Below are positions 23,561 to 35,898 of a stretch of DNA of 64,000 bases, in pieces (positions within the stretch are counted from its first letter, which is position 1; each line of letters opens with the position of its first letter). A program made the position numbers and the translations under genes. The DNA is taken from positions 10,044,001 through 10,108,000 of the forward strand of contig NC_065905.1 in assembly GCF_905147045.1 (NCBI RefSeq), given 5' to 3'. The notes under the pieces are model-generated. The model made no database searches, had not been told where the DNA came from, and saw only the letters and a program-made list of their open reading frames with translations. This stretch comes from Nymphalis io (Eukaryota > Arthropoda > Insecta > Lepidoptera > Nymphalidae).

Positions 23561-26500
23561 ACATGACAACACAACAAATTCTTTTCATTAACGCGACGCA
23601 ATCGTGAAATCTAAGTAATTATATCACTTGTGTAATAAAACACTTGTGCAAATAAAATTACACCGTCATGAACGTGTTATTTTAGGGCCATACCTGGTTA
23701 TCAGTAAATATTTTGTATGTGGTTATAATTTATTTACATAATAATTATTTACTTTAAGTTTATAAAAAATACGAATAAGAATAATGTCAATTGCCTTTTT
23801 ATAGAAATTACTAATATTCCTTAATTACCACTATTACTTATTGATGCCATTGCGATATTAACTTAACAAATCATGACCGTGTGGAATAGTGGAAAGAATG
23901 CTGGCAGCACTTTCGCTTTCATCGCAATTCCGATCCTCTGGGTGAATAAATGAACCAGCCCTCCTGTCACCAGTAAATAAAAAAAAAAAAAGAAAAATAA
24001 TAAGATTGTTTATCCTCCCCCGCCGAGCATAAGACTTATGATAACTTATGTTATTTGAACAAAGTTAAGGCCATGAAATATTCAGCGTACCTGGCTTTAC
24101 GTGGAATCTTTGGATGCGATTCACGTGTTTAGCAATTGGGCCGATTGAATTTTTATTTAACTTACTACGTTGCTTTCGAGAATTCCATTTAAAGGACCAC
24201 GGGGGATTTTTTTATACACCCTGTCCCCACCCTCCATAAGTCATTGAGAAACAACTCAAAGTTGTACCACACTGATTCATTTGAGTGACGTGTCAGTATT
24301 CGGCCGTTAAATGGACAAAGACGTGGCAGTACGTGATCTCCTTCACCCAGACACTGGTTCAACAAAGTGCCGACATTACGATTTCATAAGAACGTGTATA
24401 AATACATGCGACCTTTTTGTCAAATAATAAACTTAAACAAGAATTCAATTTTTAAATTTATGAGCAAATATTGAGAAAATGCCATTTATCCTAACGTCTG
24501 TTGCAAAATTATGCGAAATTGTCAAGGACTAATTTTAACACTCATCGTAAAACATATTTGAAGAAAGATCTCTTGTTAACTGTATTACTGCATGAGATTT
24601 CTTTTAGAAATAAGTCGGCCTTTGTACACGTATCGCTTAAAATAGCATTAAGTTTATTTTTATTCATGACTAGTATCCGCCCTGGTCGAACAAGATAGGG
24701 GTAGGGTATGGGTAGAGCAAGAGGTAGGGGTAGGGCACGGGTAGAATAAAGGGGCTACATAAAATTACGTCGTATTACATAGAACTTTATTGGTTGGTCG
24801 GCATAATTTTTCCAGCATCTTTAATATAATCAGCCAATTTATATAATTCACAATAAATTATACTTTTAAACCTACCTCATGAATCATTTTGTCCATTGGT
24901 TAAAACTGTATGAAAATCTGTTCGCTATTTTTATAGTATATCACGTTCAGCCAGTTAGATAGACGTGGCCTGGGCTTAAACCCAGGACTTATAACTTTTT
25001 TTTCACGGAGTTGGAGGAAATCTTCAGAAAGGTACCCAGCTCCCATGAGGGGGACCGATTATGTGAGATTCTCACCCACTAAAACCACTGCGATGATCGT
25101 CCTCGGCACGGATCGGAGAGTCTGCATTATAAGTCAACTATTTATATTTATATATTATTATTTTATATAACTTCAATATATTTATTCAAATAACATAATT
25201 ACAATCAGTTTCATTTGTATCATTACAGACAAGGAGCTCCTTTACCGGGATTGACTCCAGATGGGCGGCGAGTCACAATATGTCGAGGTAAATACATATA
25301 AATTTTAATTTATATATAACCCAACTATTTAGATCAAATCTAAATTCAATAATTTGGCAATCATCAGTGTTCCAGAACCTGATGTTTAGTTTAGTTATGT
25401 CATAGGAAGAGTTTTTACGCCTAAGCCTCTGCTAAGCTAGTGGCAAGTACGATATTTTTTACTTATTCAAAGGCAATGTTAACTGCAATTTGTATGGAGT
25501 TCCGATAATTGTCACTAGACAGCGCTTTTCACATCATACAAAACGCATTAGTAAAACAACTATTTACGTCTGCGATGCGTTAATTTAACACGTATGTGCT
25601 CGTAATCTATTAGAAGTGGTATTATATAATAAAAAATAAAATGTGGGATGCCCTACTAATAAAAAAGCAAAAAATATAATTAGTAATATTAAAATATTAT
25701 TTGTTAATATGCCTCTTCTATACAATTTCAGGTCTTGACAAGAACATTGACCCCGAACAATTGAATAACATATTCAAAATCGCACTAATGATTGGTGACG
25801 TCAGACTTAAGGAAGAACTGGAGGGAGTGGGAGGTGACATTTACATCCTGGATGCGTCGGTGGTCACGCCAAGTCATTTAGCGAAAATATCACCGTCTTC
25901 TATCAAGAAATTCTTAATTTGCGTACAGGTTCGTTTCATTATTCGTTTATTTATTTAATTTTAACACCAAAAAGACAGACTAGTTAGTGAAAGCAAGAAA
26001 ATAGAAATAGCTTACAAAAGTCTAGTTACACACATTTCAGAAATAGAAAACAAACACATAAACAAACATACAGAAAAGTTTATAGAGATTCAATAAAATG
26101 ATAATAAAAAAATACAAGATATAATTTAATGTAAACGTATTTTTATAATTATAGAATTGCCTTTGCTTAATAATATTTTAATAACAATAAAAATAATTAA
26201 AAAATACTGTATGATATTTCATGTAGAATACTTCCAGGGTAGAATCAATCTAGCTCTCTAGTTCGCTGTAGCTACTGAATATTGGTTTAACAATATCATT
26301 ATTTTTATAGTTTTTAAAAACGTTTCGACAAATAATAGCTTCATTGACTCATGCTAACCTAGTACCGATCATTACAATCTGTTTACCCTTTATTAACGCA
26401 GTATATCATAGATATAATTTCATAGACATTACTGTTTAATATTGCAATAAATAGCCCACTTATTAACATTTTCTGCTTATAAATAACTAATTAATGCAAG

Positions 26501-29500
26501 TTTATATTTTCAGGAAGCCTATCCTGTCAAGCTAAAACAAGTGCACGTTGTACATACATCGCCTGTCATCGAAGCATTAATAAATTTCATCAAGCCGTTC
26601 CTTAAGGATAAAATCAAGAACAGAGTATGTATTTATTATAAATTACTAGCTTCAACCGTGGCTTTGTCTACGTATAAGAGGCGGGGTTTAACTTTTTAAG
26701 CTACCTCTATTCCAAAAACGTTTTGCGTGATAAGTAACAAACGGGAAACCAACTTTCACATTAATAATAATTATTTTTAGTAGAATTACTTCACAAATGA
26801 TATCTGTATTTTTTAAACAAAAACTTTATTTTTTAAAATACTCCGACTGTAAAAGTCATAAAAAATTAAGTCATAATAAAAACTCCTACCCGATAACCAT
26901 TCTAAATTCAAAACATTGAGTACCAGGCGGTCATAATCAGAATGAAGTAGAATCACTTGTGAATAGCGAGCGTCGACTGAACGAAAACCAAAACACGAGG
27001 TACCAGGGATACATAAACAAACGATATCGCTTTACTTTTATACTTCAAACATTCAAATTACCGGGCAATACAGATTCATATAACCTTTTTAATGATGGTG
27101 ACTTTCTTTCGTATTTTTGTTTTCTTTTTTTTCAATAAAACGCCTTGTACAGAACTAATATCAAATGCACTTCATTAAGACAATACATTAACATTTTAAG
27201 AGCTATCGAACAAAAGGGATCATTGACGGGCCGCAGGTCCCGATGTGTTCAAATCCCAGGTCGGGCCGATAAAAAGTTAGCTTTTTTGATAAAAAGTTGG
27301 GTTTTTCTGTTAAAAATTCTCAGTAGCAACCCGGACACCACGTTAATCCGTTGGCCCTGTGCCTGAACTATTTGCCGTGTATCGGATTTGTCTAGTTTAG
27401 ATTTGAGGTAAGACAAATTTTGTAGTCTATGCATTAAAAGGAAAGTTTATATTTAGACGAACTTAAATATTCAAATGGTAAGTCCATCTTTTGTACTATA
27501 AAATTAAGTCAGTTTCAAAATAAATTATTATTATTACTAGATCGCTTAAGAAGTTTCGCCTTGTGTTTTTTCAAAAATGTCCGTTATCTTTAGTCGTTGT
27601 GTTCTGTTTTCGCCAGAAAAATATTGACGGACTAAAATTATTATTTACATTTAAAATTTAAAAATAAATTCAAACAAAAACATTATGCAATGCAAGATGT
27701 TAAAAAAAATTAACAAAGAAGAACATGTTTTTTTATTGATAAACTAAATATTTAAAAAGCAAATACCAAAAAATGCGTAGAACTTTCAATACCTATAATT
27801 TATAAAATTAAATTTTATTTGTGATATTATTTATAATGAACTTGCTCTTATCTCATATTTACTTATCTGTTATCATTGTTATTTTTTAAAAACACTTAAA
27901 ATATTAATCGTAGTAGGTAAAGTCCTAAATTTTAATATAAAGCTTAAACAAAAACATTGAATACCAGGAAAACATGGATATTTAAGAGATTGTTTTTACA
28001 TCGAAACACTGAACCAATTTATACTCTGCATGCAACTATCAAAACAAATGGTACCAGGCGATCATAATTTATGAAGAGCTAGCGAACGCGGTGGGTCGCA
28101 TATCGGTGACTTCCTCCCGTTACCTCCTCTACCCATTCCATATCCCCTACAAACGAAATTTTTGAATGAAATACGCCTGCAGTCGTAGCAAACACAGTTG
28201 TTATGACTAGGATATCATAAATATTAGCTTGTACGAGATTACAGGCATTGCCCCAATACAAGTGCTATGCTTAAATAATATAACAAGCTAGCTATTTTTT
28301 CACGGCTTTAAAAAAGTGAGGAGGTCCTCCATTTGTTTGTCTGTATATTTTATGTATGTTCGGGTATAACTTCGCGATTGATTTTGATGTTTTATATTTG
28401 AACTGGATTCAGTTTAACTCAGCTTAGCCCCATCTCAATTTCATTGGTATAAAACATTTTAAAGCTTTTATTATATTCAAACAGTTGTTCATCTGTTTTT
28501 TTTTTTCATTTAAATAAAATATTTTATTATTGTTAAAAGTACGCTCGCGCGCCACCTATTCTTTGCTGATAGCACCTCATGCAAAGGCCATTAATTAAAA
28601 AAAAATAAGGATACAAATAAGCACCATATTGATAATGTTTTATATATATATATATAAAGGATTGACCTTGAACTGTATTTTTAACTTTTTTTATTCTATT
28701 TGATTAAGATTTTCGTCCACTCCGACATAAGTACGCTGCATGAACACGTACCCAAAGATATGCTTCCGGAAGAATATGGCGGAAATGGATGTTCCCTTGA
28801 TGAAGTAAACGGTAATTTTGTTTTTTTTTTTTTAAATTAATTTTGTGTTTTAGGTCTTTGTTACGTGAATAACAGACCCACCATTAGCTGCGTTAAGTAT
28901 AAGCGCCAAGCCAAGCCAGCGTAGTTGTTATTATATCTTTTGTTTTAACAAGAAAATATAGTTTATATATCATTTAGTATAATGTAATACATTAAGCTGA
29001 GTCTCTACAAAATGAACTCGACTTCTGTGACAAAAAATCTTTATTTACTTTGAATTATTTTAGTTGTTATAATTCTTGTAATTATTTTTTGGTGACTTCC
29101 TGAGGAGTTGGAAATAAAGAAATTGCATTTAGAATAAGCTTAGATATTAGCTATTTGAGGCTTCTAAGTAAAATTGCTTGATCTGCTCTTTATATGACAA
29201 ACCGTGCCGAAACGTAAGCTCATTTATTACTATTCTGTGCTTGCATTTACACGTAAATTTGAGCTATGAGGATACATTTTTAACTTAGGTTGAGGCATTA
29301 TTAAAAAGGCAATCGAAATCAGATTTATTTAAAACCATTAAAACTATTATAACCATTTCAATATATTATTAAATTCTACAGAAGCGTGGATGAAGAAACT
29401 ACAGGATTACACGGAATGGTTCAAAGAACAGGAATCAGTCAAAGCAAATGAAGCCCTCAGACCTGGGAAACCAACCAACTACGATGAGCTATTTGGCATC

Positions 29501-29533
29501 GATGGTTCCTTTAGACAGCTGTCAATTGATTAA
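20873..29533 (+). CDS. CRAL-TRIO domain lipid-transfer protein, gene B (alpha-tocopherol-transfer-protein-like)
   Basis: Joined exons: 20873-21023, 22967-23126, 25229-25287, 25732-25928, 26514-26624, 28709-28811, 29382-29533. This gives 933 nt and 310 residues, with GT..AG at every intron and a TAA stop. Like gene A it should be a soluble intracellular carrier of a hydrophobic ligand. The CRAL-TRIO_N helices hold WLRKQPYLPDEW and FLRGCSFSLEKCKKKLD. The core domain has GDIYILD at 158-164, QEAYPVKLKQVHVVH from 189, and LPEEYGG at 245-251. The C-terminus is GKPTNYDELFGIDGSFRQLS. The N-terminus (MASVATLVQPTGEMWKKIR) is four residues longer than that of gene A. Exons 3-7 match A and C in length to the base. 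Introns carry repeat C, TA palindromes and SINE remnants. AATAAA at 29794-29799 is a possible poly(A) signal. Ligand and tissue are unknown. Confidence 0.94.
21155..21438 (+). repeat. Repeat C, full length, in intron 1 of gene B
   Basis: It runs from TAGAATAGGTAGGCGG through GGGCCACCTAATGGTAAGTG, CATTGGCATTGTAAGAAATG and GCGGTAGAATATCTGATAAG to CACCAGTAAA. It is one of the complete copies (about 280 bp). Confidence 0.88.
21866..21950 (+). repeat. Short dispersed repeat fragment (GAATATGCTTTATTGTACACC type)
   Basis: AGAATAGAACAGAATATGCT followed by TTATTGTACACCAAAAG and CACGAACACA is a sequence type I associate with lepidopteran retroelement ends. It is the only copy in this window, so the call rests on memory. 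Confidence 0.3.
22130..22215. repeat. (TA)n with an AGAAGTAAATATATA inverted repeat
   Basis: AGAAGTAAATATATA and its reverse complement TATATATTTACTTCT flank a short AT spacer and run into a long (TA)n. The structure can form a hairpin or cruciform in intron 1 of gene B. Confidence 0.8.
22296..22503 (-). repeat. Repeat C, minus orientation, in intron 1 of gene B
   Basis: It contains GTGTTCCGGTTTGAAGGGTG, CACAAGGGACATAACATC, CCAAGGTTGGTGGCGCATTG and GTGGCCCATATGCTCGTCCG. The distal third is missing. It sits between two AT-palindromic tracts. Confidence 0.85.
22515..22592. repeat. AT-rich inverted repeat (TTTCAATTAATTT / AAATTAATTGAAA)
   Basis: TTTCAATTAATTT pairs with AAATTAATTGAAA across (TA)n. 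An additional TTTCAATTAATATA arm lies upstream at 22505. It is likely to extrude as a hairpin. Confidence 0.7.
23223..23385 (+). repeat. SINE-A, old diverged copy in intron 2 of gene B
   Basis: GGGCTGGCTCAGTGGTAGGA aligns with the SINE-A head. GTGAAGGAAAACATTGCGAG and AAACCTGCACGTG align with the middle. The tail is lost. Confidence 0.55.
23512..23560. repeat. Compound (TA)n(TG)n microsatellite
   Basis: A TA run passes into TGTGTGTGTGTG in intron 2 of gene B. Confidence 0.9.
24940..25135. repeat. Repeat-like GC-richer block in intron 2 of gene B, unclassified
   Basis: The block around GGTACCCAGCTCCCATGAGG, GATTCTCACCCACTAAAACC and CGTCCTCGGCACGGATCGGA stands out from AT-rich intron sequence. 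It resembles lepidopteran LINE fragments I have seen. There is no open frame of useful length. Confidence 0.35.
27190..27400 (+). repeat. SINE-D, in intron 5 of gene B
   Basis: The tRNA-like part has TTCAAATCCCAGGTCGGGCC (box B-like). It is followed by AAAAAGTTGGGTTTTTCTGT, AAAATTCTCAGTAGCAACCC and TTGGCCCTGTGCCTGAAC. The order matches the copies at 20.3 and 54.4 kb. Confidence 0.75.
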
Positions 29534-30855
29534 TTAAAAACATTAATTTTCAAGGGGTGACTGTCAAACAATACGATGTCTTCTTTTTTCGAATATCAAA
29601 TCAACGGTGAGAGAAAGAGATAATTGTTTAACTAAACGTTTTATATGTAAGGTCGTAAATATCTGTGCTTTATTCGGGTTATATATTAATTAAATTCGAC
29701 TGGGAGGTTTATTTCAATTGTGTTACGCTTTAATATACTGTTAATTAAATTGTAAGCTTATAACTTCGTCTTATTTTATTCGTTTCATTTTAAAATAAAA
29801 CTACTTTGGTAAAGTCAATTGCCACAAATTATTAAGACAAGACAAGACAAGGCTGTATAGTGAAACTCCTTTGCCTATTTTAAGACATGAATAAAAAATA
29901 TAAATTTTCAAAAAATAACACCATAACATCTTGTACGTTTTTGTTTTTATAAACTGCGTAAAAAATAAATTAATTAACGCGTTGAGGCGTTTATTTTATT
30001 TTGTTTTTTGTTATAAAGTAAGCAAAACGTAATAAATTGTTGGCCATACAGATACAATATGTGTAAAAAAAAAACCTGTCAAATGTCCTATAGGAATTAG
30101 TATGATTTTATAATAGTTAGTATAATTAAACTATTTAGACTAGTATAATCTAACATTGTCTGAAATATAATGGATATAATAGATTATTTTAAATTTTTGG
30201 GATATATCCATACATATTTTATAACGTTAGTAAATAAGTACTCGCAGATTTACGTCAAGTCTATTTTTTTAAAGGAAACGACATCCACATATTCATAGTT
30301 GCCCGTGCCTTTTTTACATATTTGTTTTTTATTTCAACAATTTACATACGTTTACAGATATAATAACTACTATATCACTGAATACGAAAGTCTATTAGAG
30401 TCAGAGGACTGAGAGATATGCATCTATAAAACTATTATAAATGCGAAAATAACCCTGATGTCTTCTACGCAAGGCTAGAACATTAAACCGATTTAGATGA
30501 AATTTAGTATGAATCAAGCTTGAACTTATCAACCAAGCTAGCGAAGCCGCAGGTGAACATTAGTATAACATATAAATGTATCCATAATATTATAATGTAA
30601 CAAGTTCTGTATGCAATCAGTACGCGTAGTCCAAATATCTTTACTTACATAGCGTTGATGTTAACTGAGATTTGTATGGAATCCCGATTATTATCTTCAT
30701 TCTGTACAAATCGCAGTTAACGCCAATGCTATATAATAAGTCAAAAATATCGCAATAGGCACACAGAAGCTATCAACGTCAGAACGAAAAACGACACGAC
30801 ATTTATGTCTAATGTGAATCTGTCTGAATGCTTTATTACATTTTATATTTTTATT
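29534..30855. other. 3' flank of gene B and spacer
   Basis: The 3' UTR is likely to about 29815. Beyond it the DNA is AT-rich. At about 30420-30565 a block with AAACCGATTTAGATGAAATT and CTAGCGAAGCCGCAGGTGA is a typical lepidopteran dispersed-repeat tail. No gene is recognised. Confidence 0.4.
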
Positions 30856-30857
30856 AC

Positions 30858-31078
30858 AGCCACCTGATGATAAGTGGTCACCAACGCCCATAGACATTGG
30901 CATTGTAAGAAAAAAAAACTAAGATGTTATGTCCCTTGTGCCTGTAATTACACTGGCTCACTGACCATTCAAACCGGAACACAACAATACCAAGTACGGC
31001 TGTTTTGCGGTAGAATATCTGATGAGCGTGTGGTACCTACCCAGACGAGCTTGCACAAAGCCCTACCACCAGTATAAA
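30858..31078 (+). repeat. Repeat C with internal deletion
   Basis: GCCACCTGATGATAAGTGGT and CATTGGCATTGTAAGAAA jump to AACTAAGATGTTATGTCCC. The ATCGCTTACATCGCCAATGC block is missing. The rest is intact up to CACCAGTA. Confidence 0.85.
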
Positions 31079-31842
31079 TGTACGGTGATCCACAAAAATA
31101 AGTTAAATGTAAGCGAATGATGGTTATAATCTGGTTTTTAAGATGCTTTCTAATATAAACACATTAATTTTGACGATGAATTAGTGCTTTTCAGACACTA
31201 AAACAAAACACACACAACGAAACATATATACATTAAATTACAAGGTAAATACGTTAAGTTCCACATAACTCCTTACCAAGTCCGTTAAAAGAAAAATAAG
31301 AGAAGATCGCGAATATCTATAATATATTTGGTCATTACGATGAAAATTGAATTGAAAATAAAACAATGTTTTATTATCACCTAACACTGTCAGCTTACAG
31401 ATGTGTTAATACGTTGTTTTGTTGCATTGATAATAATTGCAGGCGCACATCGACATTATGCATCCTCATTTAGTAACATATGTAATATCTTGTGCGATAT
31501 TGAGTTATTGCTTACTGGTTACCTGTAGTTTCGCCCCTGACAACGTAAGACGTGAAAATCGTGAAATCGTAACAAACAAACTCACTTTCGTATTTATAAT
31601 ATTCGTAAAGGTGAACTAGCACTTGCTACCGTAATATATCTCGCAGTAAGTTAAAATTATTAATTTATACGTTTTAGCGCACCAAGTTCGTTTATTCCAA
31701 AAGTTTTTTGAAAATTCCTATGTCATATAGTTAAAACTATGCGATAATATCCAATGAGTCAGAATAACAATAGAATATAAAAATATGTATATGAAGTACG
31801 ATATCTAATGTTACTTATATTTAGTTTTGAAATAACAAACAA
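31079..31842. other. Spacer without recognised features
   Basis: AT-rich. Short open frames lack any family signature. Confidence 0.4.
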
Positions 31843-31844
31843 AA

Positions 31845-32143
31845 GCCGAGATGGCCTAGTGGTTAGAACGCGTGAATCTTAACCGATGATCGTGGGTTCA
31901 AACCCGGGCAAGCACCACTGAATTTTCATGTGCTTAATTTGTGTTTATAATTCATCTCGTGCTTGACGGTAAAGGAAAACATCGTGAGGAAACCTGCATG
32001 TGTCTAATTTCATTGAAATTGTTACATGTGTATTCTACCAACCCGCATTGGAGCAGCGTGGTGGAATAAGCTCTAAACCTTCTCCTCAAAAAGGGAGATG
32101 AGGCCTTAGCCCAGCAGTGGGACATTAACAGGCTGTTACTGTA
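31845..32143 (+). repeat. SINE-A, full length
   Basis: It is complete from GCCGAGATGGCCTAGTGGTT through GGGTTCAAACCCGGGCAAGC to CAGGCTGTTACTGTAA, and it is the cleanest SINE-A in the window. Boxes A and B are intact. Confidence 0.92.
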
Positions 32144-33115
32144 AACATGAAGCTCACCGAGGAACACTAGCGTGAAATGACTCATATCACTGTGACATTA
32201 AAATATTTCTCTTATTATTATTATTATTGTATAAAGCATCGAATTATATATACACAAGTGTCACGCACATACAAGAGATCGGAAAATGCCGTTTCCTATG
32301 ACCTAACCCATAAGGCAAGTTTCAAACCAACTCCATCTCAACATGACACATAACGTAGCGCTAAGAGATTATTTTATCCTAAACTCCTTCATAAGCACCG
32401 TCAAAACCAAGCGCCTAAACGATCTGTATGGCGGCGTAAAAAATAAAATCAAAAGGATTTTTCAACCTTATCTTGTAAATACTTTTACTTTTAATGACAT
32501 AAAACACACGGCACTAAATAAGTTAAAAAATGACAAGCGAATGAATCATCATTATGATTACTTAAGAATGATCTATTTTTTAAAATGCTTAATTTCGTTA
32601 ACCTAGCTAGCCCGTACCGCAATAAGGATAGAGGATATAGGTACATAAAGCCTTTATATATATCTCGTAATACATATAACTCTATCGGCTTATGCGCCAC
32701 ACGCCAGTTATGATTTAGGCATGATTTGTTCCAACACCTTCAACGATCATCATCATACTATACAAAAACTTAACGTTTTATATAGGTGTATATATATATA
32801 GGTGTACCTTCCTATACCATACCTATATGTAAGGAACCGCGCCCGTGTCGTAACCTATTGAGTTATATTTCTATTAGACGGTATTTTTCATATCAATCAA
32901 TCTTCCTCATGAATAATTCCGTACATCGGCAATAACCGTATGAAAATCCGTTCCGTATCTTTGATTTATCGCGTTCAGACAGACGCGGGAGGGGAGCATT
33001 TTCTTTTATAATACATAGCGGTGATAATCATTTATCATATTGCGGAAGAGATAGATCTTAAATCAATTTAGAAAATATATATTTAGTCCTGATTGGCGAT
33101 ATCGTCTCATGACTC
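32144..33115. other. Spacer without recognised features
   Basis: An open frame of 87 codons at 32343-32606 has no family signature and AT-driven composition. A short direct duplication of TATATAGGTGTA is seen at about 32780-32808. Confidence 0.35.
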
Positions 33116-33117
33116 AA

Positions 33118-33252
33118 CTGGGCCACCTGATGGTAAGCGGTCACCAACGCCCAGACATTGGCATTGTATGAAATGTTAACCATCGCTTACATCCTGTAAT
33201 TACTCTGGCTCACTTACCCTTCAATCCGGAACACAGTTATTCTGTCGGTTTC
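33118..33252 (+). repeat. Repeat C, fragment with internal deletion
   Basis: GGGCCACCTGATGGTAAGCG through AACCATCGCTTACATC joins directly to CTGTAATTACTCTGGCTCAC, losing the middle block, and ends at CCGGAACACA. Confidence 0.75.
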
Positions 33253-33535
33253 TCTTAAATGACTAGTTGCTAGAACTCATGCAAAAAAAAAACTTATATT
33301 AACGTGATGCAATAATAAGGAAGAAATTGTTAGGAATATGTCTTATCTTTAAAAAGTACAAAATTGTCTATGATCTCATACCAATATTCTTGATAAGATT
33401 ATTGACAGTCCGCCACAAGGCTACGTGTCTATGTCATCAAATTAGTGACAATTGAAACGTAAATAGTATATAGTTAAATAAACAAAGATCAAAAAAATCA
33501 ATCAAATAAATTAATTAAATGGTTACATCAAATAC

Positions 33536-33786
33536 ATACTGGTGGTAGGGCTTTGTGCAAGCTCGTCTGGGTAAGTACCACCCAGATATTCTACCGCAAA
33601 ACAGCAGTAATTGGTATTGTTGTGTTGGTTTAAAGGGTGAGTGAGCCAGTGTGATTACAGGCACAAGGGACATAACATCTTATTTCCCAAGGTTGACATT
33701 TACAATGGTAATGTGTATGGGCCTTGGTGACCACTTACCATCAGGTGGCCCATATGCTCGTCCGTCTACCTAAACTATAAAAGAAA
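33536..33786 (-). repeat. Repeat C, minus orientation
   Basis: It runs from ACTGGTGGTAGGGCTTTGTG, through ATTCTACCGCAAAACAGCAG and GGTGAGTGAGCCAGTG, to GTGGCCCATATGCTCGTCCG. A short internal deletion removes the GCGCATTGG block. Confidence 0.88.
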
Positions 33787-34512
33787 AAAAAATCAATACC
33801 TCAAATAGGAATCAAACATCAGACTGGCATAAATGCCAAGATTAACATACAAACATAGTATACTCCGTTAAGACAACGTCGAGCGTGAACAAATCGCACA
33901 CGAGATAATTGCGCACCACGACTATAGACTGAACAGATTACTGTACTTACAGAGACATTGTGCTGATAATTATACATATACTAGCTAGTCATACCGGCTT
34001 CGCACGGATAGATATGATGGAAAATGTATTTTGGATTGGATTTGCGTAAAATACGTTCTGAGTGAGCATCTACAGGGAAGGAGTAATTGTGAAAAATTTC
34101 AAGTCAATCGGGCTGATAGTTTAGATCTCATGATGAGTGGTATTTCACTTATATATATATTAATTTATTTCAGACATCAAGTCTCACATTATTGAGAAAT
34201 TATAAACATTTATTAGTTTGTAAATAAAAAAAGAAATCCCGCAATACGTGACAGAAATAAAATTTTACATCAGCGTTAGACCTTGAAGTATATCTGCCGT
34301 TTTTATTTAATAAAATCATAAAGTGTCATCAAAACTATGACATATATGGCATATATGCCATTTTAAAATATAATCAAATTTGATATAATTTATTCTGTTG
34401 TTATTAACTAATCTGTGATCGTTTTGATAAGGCTACCGAATTTCCATCGGCATGAGGGAAATGAACTACGAATTCAATGTATTAGTTAAACCACCTATAT
34501 ATGTAGTTCATT
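33787..34512. other. Spacer without recognised genes
   Basis: AT-rich. It contains one ACTAGCTAGTCATACCGGCT motif of the dispersed type near 33985. Confidence 0.35.
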
Positions 34513-34515
34513 TTG

Positions 34516-34792
34516 AGCCGGTTGGCGTGGTTGGTAGATACTTGCCTTTCATGCCGAAGGTTGTGTTTTCGATTCCCACCCAGGACAGAACAGAACATGT
34601 CTTGTGTGTCCTGAGTCTGGATATATTTATGTATCTATCTAGGTATATAAGTATGTATTTACAAAAGAAAAGTAGTATATGTAGTATATCAGTTGTCCGG
34701 TTTCCATAGCACAAGCTTTGTACAAGCTTAATTTGAGATCAGATGGCCGTGTGTGAATAATGTCCCAGGATATTATTATTATTATTTATAGC
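34516..34792 (+). repeat. SINE-B, full length
   Basis: The tRNA-like head is GAGCCGGTTGGCGTGGTTGG with box B-like GTTTTCGATTCCCACCC. The body has CTTGTGTGTCCTGAGTCTGG, AGTATATCAGTTGTCCGGTT and GATGGCCGTGTGTGAATAAT. The tail is CCCAGGATATTATTATT. Further copies lie at 37905, 43905 and, in reverse, 55738. It differs from SINE-A and SINE-D throughout. Confidence 0.82.
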
Positions 34793-35172
34793 TTGTAAAT
34801 ATTTGGCGATTAATAAGTTATCTATATTTCTTTAGTCTACATTTAACAAACCATTGCGTTATTTAAAGTTCAATATGTTGAAACGTATTCTATAAAAATT
34901 TTCTAAACTATGTGATATAACGTAGATTGCAATAATTTGCGAGGTTTGGTTTGTGATTATAATCTTTACATTGTTATAAGCAATATAACATTAAATCTTT
35001 TGTGTTTATCTGATATTGACACATCTTTGACTTTTTTATTTCATCTTTAATTAAAAAAACAAAATAACGTTTATAAATTGACCGAAATACAGACTAAACA
35101 GAGAAATGAAACTTGCAACTAACGCACAGTTTGGTTTAGATTCTCTGTGAAGAATGCGGTTTGGTGGTATAC
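34793..35172. other. Spacer without recognised features
   Basis: AT-rich single-copy-looking DNA with no gene signature. Confidence 0.35.
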
Positions 35173-35175
35173 ATT

Positions 35176-35467
35176 TACTGGTGGTAGGGCTTTGTGCAAG
35201 CTCGCCTGAGTAGGTACCACCCATCAGATATTCTACCGCAAAACAGCAGTACTTGGTATAGTTGTGTTCTGGTTTGAAGGGTGAGTGAGCCAGTGTAATT
35301 ACAGGCAGAAGGGACATAAAATGTTAAGTCCCAAGGTTGGTGGCGCATTGGCTATGTACGCGATGGTTAACATTTCTTACACTGCCAATGTCTACGGGCG
35401 TTGGTGACCACTTACCGTCAGGTGGCCCATAGGCTCGTCCGCTTCCTTAATTAAATTCTATAAAAAA
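35176..35467 (-). repeat. Repeat C, full length, minus orientation
   Basis: It is complete from TTTACTGGTGGTAGGGCTTT through GCAAAACAGCAGTACTTGG, CCCAAGGTTGGTGGCGCATT and GTGACCACTTACCGTCAGG to AATTCTATAAAA. Confidence 0.9.
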
Positions 35468-35787
35468 ACATGTGGCAGATATTCCTCGCGATGTTTTGCT
35501 TCACCACTGATGAAAAAAATGAAAATACATAGGTTAGCAATAATAATACGTTATATAATATAGCAATAATAATATGTAATAGGTAGTACATAGCTTTATT
35601 TAATATATACATTAAGATTGACGTGTTCTAACTAATGGGCTTTACAAAATTTCTAAGCAGTCTTCAATGAAATTGTGTTAACAGAAATATCTTCAATAAT
35701 GTCTATAAAAAAAATGTCCTAGAAATTTTCTTAATTCAATTTCAAATTCCATTTTTTTAACGAACATTCGTTTACCTTTTTCTACAG

Positions 35788-35898
35788 TACAGTAACAGCC
35801 TGTGAATGTCTCACTGCCGGGCTAAGGCCTCCTCTCCGTCTTTGAGGAGAAGGCTTGGAGCTTATTCCTCCACGCTGCTCCAATGCGGGTTGGTATTA
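35788..35898 (-). repeat. SINE-A, 3' end only, minus orientation
   Basis: AGTAACAGCCTGTGAATGTC through CTCCAATGCGGGTTGGTA is the 3' third of SINE-A. The copy is 5'-truncated, as after incomplete reverse transcription. Confidence 0.85.

Noticed and set aside
32343..32606. 87-codon open frame on the + strand
   Set aside because: Composition is AT-driven with no family motif, no splice context and no repeat support.
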